Shown here one piece after another: positions 1-7,422 of a DNA stretch of 64,000 bases; the stretch's first letter is position 1, and each line of letters starts with the position of its first letter. A model generated the notes under the pieces. That model was not told the DNA's origin. It saw only the letters and a program-made list of their open reading frames with translations, and did no database searches. This DNA is from Ralstonia sp. NFACC01 (GTDB lineage Bacteria > Pseudomonadota > Gammaproteobacteria > Burkholderiales > Burkholderiaceae), in assembly GCF_900115545.1 (NCBI RefSeq), contig NZ_FOWV01000008.1, forward strand, positions 1 through 64,000, given 5' to 3'. The position numbers and the translations under genes are program-made.

Positions 1-1
1 C

Positions 2-526
2 TTTGCCGGCTTCAACGAGAAGATCCGCGTGCCGGGCGGCTTCCGCCTGCGCAACACCGCATCCGAACGGGTGTGGAGCACGCCGTCGGGCAAGGCGGAA
101 TTCCACACGCACGCCGTGCCGACCGACACGCCAGTCCATCGCGCCCGCGAGCGCCATGCGGATACGACGGTCTTCACGCTGGCCACAATCCGCTCGCACG
201 ACCAGTACAACACCACGATCTACGGCATGGACGACCGCTACCGCGGCGTGTTCGGCCAGCGCCGCGTTGTCTTCATCAACAAGGAAGACCTGCACACGAT
301 CCGCATGAAAGACGGCGAGTGGGTCGACATGGTGACGCTGTCAGACGACGGCACCACGCGCCGCGCCGATGGCTTCCGTCTGGTGGCGTACGACATTCCG
401 CGCGGGTGTCTGGCGGCGTATTACCCCGAAACCAACCCGCTGGTGCCGCTCTCTTCCGTCGCTGACCAGGCTCGCACGCCGACTTCAAAGTCGATTCCGG
501 TGATGCTGGCGCCGGCCAGGCGCTAA
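2..526 (+). CDS. Molybdopterin oxidoreductase (FdhF/YdeP-type), C-terminal end only
   Basis: The frame is open from the window edge and ends with TAA at 524-526, so only about 174 C-terminal residues are present. Segments such as FTLATIRSHDQYNTTIYGMD and VFINKEDL are typical of the molybdopterin dinucleotide-binding domain that closes FdhF/YdeP-type formate dehydrogenase-like oxidoreductases. The family transfers electrons using a bis-molybdopterin cofactor in the cytoplasm. The catalytic residue and iron-sulfur ligands would lie upstream of the window, so the substrate cannot be judged. It has no visible link to the T3SS genes that follow. Confidence 0.8.
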   Translation, partial: FAGFNEKIRVPGGFRLRNTASERVWSTPSGKAEFHTHAVPTDTPVHRARERHADTTVFTLATIRSHDQYNTTIYGMDDRYRGVFGQRRVVFINKEDLHTIRMKDGEWVDMVTLSDDGTTRRADGFRLVAYDIPRGCLAAYYPETNPLVPLSSVADQARTPTSKSIPVMLAPARR

Positions 527-773
527 ATGCACTGGTCAATTGGACTCCAAGCGATTGGATAGATTGTGTCTCTCTTGTTTGTCTGCCGTTAGCTTAATGG
601 CGACTCAATAGCGCGATCGCTTTATTAAATCGCTTGGTGCACTGAATGAAGAATGCTTCATGGCGGTGAGGCGCGCGTTGTTCAAATAATCTCATCAACG
701 TTCGTTGGCAGGCGATGATCCAATAAACTGATCCGTAGCCATGATTCACGTGCCTCCGTGAAGAGCGGTCAAG

Positions 774-818
774 AAGCCCCGGGGCGGTTACAAGCGCCTT
801 GGGGCTTTCTTTTTCTTT
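774..818 (+). terminator. Rho-independent terminator
   Basis: A 13-bp stem with G-U wobbles (774-786 pairs with 795-807) is followed by a T-rich run at 805-818. It lies about 250 bases after the oxidoreductase stop. The rest of 527-868 shows no convincing gene. Confidence 0.75.
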
Positions 819-868
819 TTCGATAGGGCGAAAACGAAACAGAATCAGGTGGTGGGTACGCCGTACAT

Positions 869-2263
869 TTACTGGCTGGGTGCGACGTTGCGGATCAGGT
901 TATTTGCTTGGTCGGCGATGTACAGATTGCCGTTGGTGTCGACCGCAATCCCGGAGGGCTGATTGAACATCGCGGTGGTGCCAGCGCCGTCGGCGCTTCC
1001 AGGGTTGAGGGAACCCGCCAAGGTGGCAACCACGCCCGCCGGGGTCACCATGCGGATCAAGTTGTTGCCGTCGTCGGCGACATAAAGCACGCCGTTGGTA
1101 CCGATCGCGATGCCCACCGGTAGGGCGAACGTTGCCGCAGTACCCACTCCATCATCACTGCCAGTCGCGCCGGAGCCCGCCAGTGTCGTGACAACACCTG
1201 ACGATGAGATCTGCCGGATATCGCTGTTGAACCACTCCGTCACATACAGCGTGCCAGACGGAGAGCGCGCGATGCCCGAAGGGCCATTGAAGGTGGCGAG
1301 CGCAGCCGCGCCATTGTCGCTGCCAGCTGTTGTTGTGCCGGCCAGCGTGGTCACCACGCCGGCTGGCGTGATCTTGCGGATCATGTTGTTGCTGTAATCC
1401 GCCACGTAGACGTTTTCGTTGGCATCCACCGCGATGCCCAGCGGGTTGTTGAACGAAGCGCTTGCGCCGATGCCGTCGGCGCTGCCCGCAGTTGCCGAAC
1501 CGGCAAGCGTCGTCACGATGCCGCCTGGCGTGATCTTGCGAATATCGTTGCCGTAGAACTCCGACACATAGAGGTTGCCGCTGGCTGCCACCGCAATGCC
1601 GACCGGAGTCGCGAACTTGGCACTGCCCGCCATGCCATCGACGTGGCCCGGGCTTCCTGTGCCTGCCAGGGTCGTGACCACGCCGCCCGGTGCGATTTTG
1701 CGGATGACGTGGTTGCCGAAATCCGCCACATAAAGGTTGCCTGAGGCGTCTCGCGCAATACCGCTCGGCTGTCGGAACGAGGCCGCCGATCCAGTGCCGT
1801 TGACATACCCCGCCGTGGTGGAACCGGCGATGGTGGACACCATTGACTGAGCGACCGCGCAGTTCACGCTCACGTTATTGACGTTACCGTTGGCCAGCCC
1901 GCTGCCGTTTGCAACGGAGCAGGATTGCCAAAGCGGTTGGGCGTTGACGGAGACAGCGTAGGCACTGCCCGCCGCTACAGAAATGGAAAAGCTGAAGCTG
2001 CCGTCGGCGGCTTGGACGATCGGATCTGCGCCGTTGTTAAGCAGCGTGAGGCTGCCGTAATCGAGCAAGCCCGAGACCGTTCCCGCAATGGTGTAAGTGG
2101 CCGGAGCCGTTGGGGCCACCGGGCCGACCGGTGCTCCGATCGGCGCACTCGGCTGCGTTGCACTGGGGGGCGGCGTGGTGGCCGTATCGCCGCCACCGCC
2201 GCATGCGGTCAGGATCAGGCAAATCGGGATGGCTTTCAGAAGCGGAGGGCACGCGGAGAACAT
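869..2263 (-). CDS. NHL-repeat lipoprotein (six-bladed beta-propeller)
   Basis: 464 aa. The N-terminus is a lipoprotein signal ending in the lipobox LTAC at about residues 18-21, followed by a GGGG and Pro/Thr-rich linker, so the protein is probably anchored in the outer membrane. From about residue 140 there are six repeats of roughly 55 residues with the pattern P-x-G-I-A-x-D-x-x-G-N-L-Y-V-A-D followed by N-x-I-R-K-I-T-P. This is the NHL beta-propeller signature. Such propellers usually bind protein or sugar ligands; no catalytic residues are evident and the partner is unknown. It is separated from the FimV-like gene by a gene-free stretch and has no hrpII box, so I do not assign it to the T3SS regulon. 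Confidence 0.8.
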   Translation of the reverse strand: MFSACPPLLKAIPICLILTACGGGGDTATTPPPSATQPSAPIGAPVGPVAPTAPATYTIAGTVSGLLDYGSLTLLNNGADPIVQAADGSFSFSISVAAGSAYAVSVNAQPLWQSCSVANGSGLANGNVNNVSVNCAVAQSMVSTIAGSTTAGYVNGTGSAASFRQPSGIARDASGNLYVADFGNHVIRKIAPGGVVTTLAGTGSPGHVDGMAGSAKFATPVGIAVAASGNLYVSEFYGNDIRKITPGGIVTTLAGSATAGSADGIGASASFNNPLGIAVDANENVYVADYSNNMIRKITPAGVVTTLAGTTTAGSDNGAAALATFNGPSGIARSPSGTLYVTEWFNSDIRQISSSGVVTTLAGSGATGSDDGVGTAATFALPVGIAIGTNGVLYVADDGNNLIRMVTPAGVVATLAGSLNPGSADGAGTTAMFNQPSGIAVDTNGNLYIADQANNLIRNVAPSQ

Positions 2264-2637
2264 GGCTTGGTGCTGGGCAAACGTCGATCAGGTTGGATTG
2301 GGCCATCGACTCCAGCGATCGGGGGCGCGGCATGTGCCTTTTGCGCCGCCGTATAGACCAGCTCTGATATGACGCCAGACCGGGCGAGGTTGACGCTTCG
2401 CTGGAAATGTAAGGGCTCGCCTTAAATCGGCACGTCCTCGTGGAGGTGTAGCGGCGCCTCGAAAAGAAAACGTTTGCGTGCGGGTTTTCACTGCTTAGGC
2501 GCCGAATGAGAAAACGCGCCATACATACGATCCTGCACTTGCCGGCCCGCGCAGGCTCGGACATGCGGCAAGTGGCGCAGCCGTAACGGGCTCACGGCGC
2601 GCTCGTCTTGCTGCTGAACTTCCTCGCCGTCATCGCT
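2264..2637. other. Gene-free stretch, 374 bases
   Basis: I see no supported gene, RNA or hrpII box here. The two CGAA motifs at 2460 and 2503 are spaced 39 bases apart, not 16. It presumably holds the promoter of the NHL lipoprotein gene. Confidence 0.4.
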
Positions 2638-4098
2638 CTACCGTGGTGACACAGTCTGGCTATTGCGCGGGGCGCGAGGGCCGCGCTCGGTCAGCGGATC
2701 CGCGTGATCGTGGAATTGGGTATAGATCGCGGCCAGTGCGGACTGCACCTTGCGCATGCGAATGCGGTAGAACATCAACCCGGCCGATAGCACAGCCAGC
2801 AGGACGCCTAAGACTGGGCCCATGACGTCGGCGCGCTTCCAGAGCGCTGCATGGTCGGCGGGCGCCGGGCTACGGCTTTCGACCTCGTCCCCTGACGGTG
2901 CCGTCGCGGGGGCTGCGGCAGTCTGTGGAGGCACATTCTCCAACGCCGCAAGCCGCCGCATATCGGCCAGATTCCGCTCAACCTGCGCAAGGCGCGATTC
3001 GAGTTCACGGATCGCCTGCCTGGCCGCAACCAACTCCTCGTTGAGCTGCTCGACTTTGGCCTGCTCTTGCGCACCCGTGGCGGAAAGGCGCAGCGTGTCC
3101 TTGTCCGATGCATTGGCTGGCGCCGAACGCGGCCTGCTGCCGGCGACGGCGTTGGCATTTGCCTCGGGAACAGGCGGCGTGCGGTCGGTAGCGACGGCCT
3201 GCGTCAGCATGCGGATCTGGCGTTCGGCCTCACCTCTTGCCACCGCGGTTATTTCGTCTGCCGCTGGCACACGCAACGTTGCGCCGACGCGCAGGCTGTT
3301 GATGTTTCCGGCAATAAAGGCGTGCGGATTGCTCCGGTAAAGTGCCAGCGCCGCCTGTGCAGCAGAGGCATCCGCCCGATTCCGCACGGTGCCGAACGCG
3401 ATCTGTGAGAGGTTGTCGCCCGCTTTGACGGTATAGGGCGCTGCGGCGCGCTCGTCGTCTTCACCCGCAGACGAGGTGGTTGCCGCCGCCGATGGACGCA
3501 CGCCGTCCGGCTGACTGCTGGCGGTCGCGTTTGCCGCCGGAGTGGAAGCGCCTGCCGCTGCAGGCGTCTGCACCCGTGGTGCCGACGCACCGCTGGACGC
3601 CGACACTGCGGAAGCAGGCGCCGGTTTGCGTTGCGTCTGCAGGAACGTGGTGGGGGCGCTTGCCGCGCCTGGCGGGCTGAGCAGCACCGTATATGCCGCC
3701 AGCGTGTTTCCACCAGGCCCCGCAAGGCGCACGACGATATCCGCAATGGAGTCCACTTGCGGAACGGTCGAGTACACGCGAACGACATAGCCGCCGTCTT
3801 GCCGCTGCACCAGGGTCGTACGCAGCGAAGGCGCGCTTGCGCCGTAAGGCACGCCAGCGGCAAGGTAGCTTTCGCGGTTGCCGGGCTGCAGCACCAGCGC
3901 TTGGGCATCGTGGGGCCGCAACCCCGTCAAATCGATTTCCGCATCAAGCGGCTGGCCGATGTTCGAATGCAGATGTAGCACGCCCAGTTCGACTGCATGC
4001 CCGGCCGGCATGAATGCCCACAGGGCTGCCGCGGCCGCCGCAGCCAGTGACCTGCGCGCGGGCCGATGCGCAATTCCTCCAGGAAATCGCTTTTTCAT
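2638..4098 (-). CDS. FimV-like LysM membrane protein in the T3SS region
   Basis: 486 aa. After a signal sequence ending near residue 35 (AGHA) comes a FimV N-terminal domain (VELGVLHLHSNIGQPLDAEI, about 36-55, and onwards). An Ala/Thr/Pro-rich linker follows, then a LysM peptidoglycan-binding module (YTVKAGDNLSQIAFGTV) at about 220-275. Next are a coiled coil at about 345-385 and one membrane helix (VLGVLLAVLSAGLMFY) near 430-447. FimV proteins organise polar machines, such as type IV pili, through peptidoglycan. A GGGGAG ribosome site precedes the ATG. The gene follows the lytic transglycosylase gene by 171 bases on the same strand, with no separate hrpII box or hairpin seen between them, so co-transcription from the hrpII promoter at 5188 is likely but inferred. 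Confidence 0.75.
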   Translation of the reverse strand: MKKRFPGGIAHRPARRSLAAAAAAALWAFMPAGHAVELGVLHLHSNIGQPLDAEIDLTGLRPHDAQALVLQPGNRESYLAAGVPYGASAPSLRTTLVQRQDGGYVVRVYSTVPQVDSIADIVVRLAGPGGNTLAAYTVLLSPPGAASAPTTFLQTQRKPAPASAVSASSGASAPRVQTPAAAGASTPAANATASSQPDGVRPSAAATTSSAGEDDERAAAPYTVKAGDNLSQIAFGTVRNRADASAAQAALALYRSNPHAFIAGNINSLRVGATLRVPAADEITAVARGEAERQIRMLTQAVATDRTPPVPEANANAVAGSRPRSAPANASDKDTLRLSATGAQEQAKVEQLNEELVAARQAIRELESRLAQVERNLADMRRLAALENVPPQTAAAPATAPSGDEVESRSPAPADHAALWKRADVMGPVLGVLLAVLSAGLMFYRIRMRKVQSALAAIYTQFHDHADPLTERGPRAPRNSQTVSPR

Positions 4099-4269
4099 GT
4101 TGAATGCTCCCCTTGTATTGCTGACACCCGATTTATTGTTTTGGGGGTGGTCGGGAAGGATAGAGCGTTTCGTCAGCGGATCGCCAATGACGACAGGGCA
4201 GTTGAGAAAAATTCAGAGTTCGAGCGTCGTGCCTGTTCGGGCCCCGCAATCAATCGATGGCGCGCGGTC

Positions 4270-4962
4270 TTACCGGCTGAACCGATCCCGCAGGCTTGCA
4301 CTCTGGTTCAGGCTGGTCAGCATGGCATCGAGCCAGTGTTCATCTCCACCTGCCGTCGGCACGTTCGATGCACGTACATCGTGCTCGGGGGGGCGATCTG
4401 CTGCGTGCTTGAGAACGACGGGGCGCATGGGTTTGGCGCCATCCTGCATGGGTTGCGGCGCCGGCTCTTGTGCACGCGTTTGCCCGGCAATCGGCAGGGG
4501 CGCGCGTGCTGCAAGCTTGCGGTTGAGAATGCCCTCTACGGCCCGGGCATAGATGCCGTTTTCCCCGGGAGACTCCGAGTGATACGCCCCGATGGCATGC
4601 CAGCTGTTGCCGTGCAGTTGCACCTTGCGCGCAAGATGCCACGCAGCCACGTAGGCGCTGACGCACGGGTCATAGAGCATCTGGCGGCCGATACCGTAGC
4701 GCGACAGTTCCGGGAGGTGGATGGTGTTGATCTGGAACATGCCCAGGTCTTCACTGCCGTTGCGGTTCCGGTTGTGCGCTTGCGGGTTCAGGTGCGATTC
4801 CTGATAGCCGATGGCACGCAGAACCTGGGCATTGACGCCGTGGTATGCGGCGGCATCGTCGATGCAATCGGCCAGGGCTGCAGCAGGCAGGCAGCCCAGC
4901 AGTGCAATGGCGAAAACCAGCGCCCGCCGCAGCGCCGCAGCGTACCGGTCACGCCCGCGCAT
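4270..4962 (-). CDS. Lytic transglycosylase, IagB/SLT type, T3SS-associated
   Basis: 230 aa. A signal peptide (ALVFAIALLGCLPAAALA, cleavage near 31) is followed by a goose-type lysozyme/SLT domain: IGYQESHLNP with the predicted catalytic Glu55, GMFQINTIHL, and a C-terminal AYHSESPG block ending near residue 150. The rest is a low-complexity tail. Such enzymes cut peptidoglycan glycan strands in the periplasm so that the secretion apparatus can span the wall. IagB family members sit beside T3SS genes in many bacteria. A perfect hrpII box lies 226 bases upstream with a TATGAT hexamer 34 bases after it, which supports HrpB control. Confidence 0.88.
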   Translation of the reverse strand: MRGRDRYAAALRRALVFAIALLGCLPAAALADCIDDAAAYHGVNAQVLRAIGYQESHLNPQAHNRNRNGSEDLGMFQINTIHLPELSRYGIGRQMLYDPCVSAYVAAWHLARKVQLHGNSWHAIGAYHSESPGENGIYARAVEGILNRKLAARAPLPIAGQTRAQEPAPQPMQDGAKPMRPVVLKHAADRPPEHDVRASNVPTAGGDEHWLDAMLTSLNQSASLRDRFSR

Positions 4963-5187
4963 GCTCTTGCCTGCCGGCGCAGGCGCGCGTCATGGGGTGC
5001 CGTTGCTGCAGGCGTTGCTGCTGCCAGGTGTGATGCGTTTCGCGGCGCGTGGGCGGTACTGTATGGGTGGCTGCGCGACGCTCCCGCGCAGCCATGATGC
5101 GAGACGATGGGGCATGCATTGCGGATCTCCGGTAACGAGCATGCGCGCATCATAGAAATGCGTGCCGGGCGTTGCGCACGCACAGTG

Positions 5188-5211
5188 CGAATTTGCCTGC
5201 CTCGCAGCGAA
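5188..5211 (-). promoter_or_regulatory. hrpII box for the transglycosylase-FimV unit
   Basis: CGAA (5188-5191)-N16-CGAA (5208-5211) on the plus strand reads as TTCG-N16-TTCG on the minus strand, the HrpB-dependent box of Ralstonia. A minus-strand TATGAT hexamer lies at 5149-5154, 33 bases downstream, matching the expected YANNNT -10 element. Confidence 0.85.
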
Positions 5212-5242
5212 ACCGTATCGACAGCGTGCATGGGCATGACGG

Positions 5243-5266
5243 TTCGCCGCGGGCGCAACGGGTTCG
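5243..5266 (+). promoter_or_regulatory. hrpII box for the LRR effector gene
   Basis: TTCG at 5243-5246 and 5263-5266 are separated by exactly 16 bases. TACGAT at 5299-5304 fits the YANNNT -10 hexamer. It is divergent from the box at 5188-5211. Transcription would begin near 5311, which rules out the upstream GTG at 5291 as start codon of the LRR gene. Confidence 0.87.
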
Positions 5267-5371
5267 TCCTGCCACAGGTCATGTTGCGCGGTGGTCCATA
5301 CGATCAGCAAACAGGCGGAAAGGGCGCGTTGCCCGCCGCCTATTGCCACTTCATCTTCTCTTGGGCCCATC

Positions 5372-7270
5372 ATGCAATCACATTACGGTAGTGCCTCCAC
5401 GCTGCCCGGTACCGTCGCGCAGAGCCATGCCGACCGGGGTGCGGCGGATGCAGGTGTCTCGGTGACAAACAAGCTGTCGCGCGCATTGCGGCGCGTGCTG
5501 CAGCGTGTGCGGACCGGGCACGCCGAGGCGTCGCCGGCCGCCAATCGATTTCACATGCCGCTCTCGCATCACGACCGACAGGCAGCGCCGACGTCTTCGC
5601 GCGCACAGCATCAGCAGCGTGCAGGTGCGGCGCGCGATGCATTGCGCATCCAGCAAGCCATGCCACAGGGCCACGGCCTACGAGCCCTCATTCCGCCCAC
5701 CGATGCCAGCCGCTGGCTGGCCGTATGCGAGGCGGTGGCGGGTTGGCAGCAGGAGATGGCGCGCCGCCTGCACCGCTACAGCGGCCCGTTGCTGACCGAC
5801 ACCGCACGGCCCACGGAGCAAGGCTTGGCCCTGGCGGCCACGCGCATGCTGCTGGCCATGCAGCAGAAAAGCCGACACCTCGTGCTCGACGGTATTCCTG
5901 TGATGCGCCTGCCTGCGGCCCTGTGCCTGGCCGAAGAGCTGGAGCGGCTGACCGTCCATGATTGCGATCTCTTTGAGTGGCCGGCGTCCGGTGGTTTGCC
6001 GGTCAACCTGAGCGCGCTGCATTTCGCGCGCAACCCGCGGTTGTCAGCGTTGCCGGGGCGGATCGGCAAGCTGTTGCAGTTGCAGGAAATTGTCGTGCTG
6101 GATTCGCCGCTGCGCGCGCTGCCGTCATCGTTGTCTCAACTGCCGAAGCTGGAGCGCCTGGTTCTGCAGGGCACGGATCTGCGCATCGTGCCCGTTGAGC
6201 TTGGCACGCTGGCCGCATTGCAAACGCTGACGCTGGCATCCAACAAGTTGCTCAGCCAACTGCCGATCAGCCTGGGCCAGCTTGCGCAACTGCGCGAGCT
6301 TCACCTGCGCGGCAATCCGCTGCTCTCTGTGTTGCCCGACACGCTGGGCAACCTGGCCGAACTGGAGCGGCTGGACCTGCGCGAGAACACTGCCATGACG
6401 ACGCTGCCCGGGTCGCTCGGGCGACTGCGCAAGCTGCGTCATCTTGACGTCTCTGGCATGTCGAACCTCGTAGCCGTGCCGGAGGGCATTGGCCATTGCG
6501 TGCAACTCCGCACGCTGCGCCTGCGCGATTGCGGATCACTGCGCAGCTTGCCAGCGTCGGTTGGCGACCTGAAGCAGCTGACGCACCTGGATTTGCGCGG
6601 CTGCTACGCCTTGGCAGGCCTGCCTGATACGCTGCGCGATCTGCCGCCAGCGTGCCGTGTCGATGTGCCGGCGCACCTGTCTGCTCGGCTGGCTGAGTTG
6701 CGGCCCATAGCCGGCGCCATCGCGACGGCCGGTTCTGCCATCGCACCGGATTGGATCGCGCTGCGCCAGGGCTGGCGCGCACGCCTGCAGCCCTATGACG
6801 CCGAATATGGCAGCGATGCCTTGTGCATCTGGATGGAGCGCTATATCAACGCCATCGCACCCGACGCCTTGCGTGCATACCGCGATAGCCGCCGTCTCGG
6901 CCTGCTGGTGGATGGCCTGTGCGAATTGCCAGCGCTGCGCAGCGCCGTCTTTCAGCGAGCCCAAGAGCGTTATGCGCTCGGTTGCCTGGACGAAGAGGCG
7001 CTGTCGCTTGATGCGCTGATGGCGATGCTCCTGAGCGAGCGCCTGCGCGAGCCCGGGTTGCCGGAAGACGCTGCCGCACGGATGGTGCGTGGCGAGGCCT
7101 TTGCAGCGTTGCTCGAATATGGCGCCGCGGGTGGGGCGATTGACGAGGTTGTTCAGAAATTCGCAGCTTGGCCGCCGCTGCAGAGTTACGTCGCACGCTA
7201 CGTCAGGGCTGGCGACGGCCTCGCACAGCGGCACGTTGCTGTCGCGCGCGACTGGCTGCACGCTGGCTAG
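5372..7270 (+). CDS. LRR protein with IpaH/NEL-like C-terminal domain, putative T3SS effector
   Basis: 632 aa from the ATG at 5372, chosen because the GTG at 5291 lies upstream of the predicted transcription start. Residues 1-175 are Ser/Thr/Gln/Ala-rich, then helical. Residues about 178-433 hold roughly ten LRRs of about 23 residues, with the pattern LP-x-x-L-G-x-L-x-x-L-x-x-L-x-L. The helical C-terminus (about 440-632) has LPALRSAVF followed by GCLDEEAL. From memory this aligns with the segment of IpaH/SlrP-type novel E3 ligases (NEL) that carries the catalytic C-x-D; Cys538 would be the active Cys. The tail after the Cys is only 95 residues, shorter than a full NEL. It could instead be a PopC/RipAC-like LRR effector. 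A hrpII box and terminator bracket it as a single-gene unit. Confidence 0.8.
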   Translation: MQSHYGSASTLPGTVAQSHADRGAADAGVSVTNKLSRALRRVLQRVRTGHAEASPAANRFHMPLSHHDRQAAPTSSRAQHQQRAGAARDALRIQQAMPQGHGLRALIPPTDASRWLAVCEAVAGWQQEMARRLHRYSGPLLTDTARPTEQGLALAATRMLLAMQQKSRHLVLDGIPVMRLPAALCLAEELERLTVHDCDLFEWPASGGLPVNLSALHFARNPRLSALPGRIGKLLQLQEIVVLDSPLRALPSSLSQLPKLERLVLQGTDLRIVPVELGTLAALQTLTLASNKLLSQLPISLGQLAQLRELHLRGNPLLSVLPDTLGNLAELERLDLRENTAMTTLPGSLGRLRKLRHLDVSGMSNLVAVPEGIGHCVQLRTLRLRDCGSLRSLPASVGDLKQLTHLDLRGCYALAGLPDTLRDLPPACRVDVPAHLSARLAELRPIAGAIATAGSAIAPDWIALRQGWRARLQPYDAEYGSDALCIWMERYINAIAPDALRAYRDSRRLGLLVDGLCELPALRSAVFQRAQERYALGCLDEEALSLDALMAMLLSERLREPGLPEDAAARMVRGEAFAALLEYGAAGGAIDEVVQKFAAWPPLQSYVARYVRAGDGLAQRHVAVARDWLHAG

Positions 7271-7297
7271 CACGGCCGTTCAATCGTGTTTCCCATG

Positions 7298-7324
7298 GGC
7301 CGGCTTGATGCCGGCCTTTGTTTT
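7298..7324 (+). terminator. Terminator of the LRR effector gene
   Basis: A perfect 7-bp GC stem (GGCCGGC/GCCGGCC) with the 5-base loop TTGAT is followed by TTTGTTTT. Confidence 0.9.
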
Positions 7325-7362
7325 GCCCAATGCAACACGGCCAAAGACGCTTGGAAGCAGGC

Positions 7363-7396
7363 AAAAAAAGGCCAGCCCGGGCGCTCCTGGGCTGGT
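7363..7396 (-). terminator. Terminator of the first giant effector unit
   Basis: On the minus strand a CCAGCCCAGG-type stem (7372-7395) is followed by CC and seven T (plus-strand A run at 7363-7369). It lies 27 bases after the stop of the giant gene. Confidence 0.88.
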
Positions 7397-7422
7397 GTCA
7401 AGGGCGTGAAGTCTGAGGAGAC

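Noticed and set aside
5291-5371. GTG at 5291 as start of the LRR protein
   Set aside because: It lies upstream of the -10 hexamer and predicted transcription start of the hrpII promoter; the ATG at 5372 is preferred.
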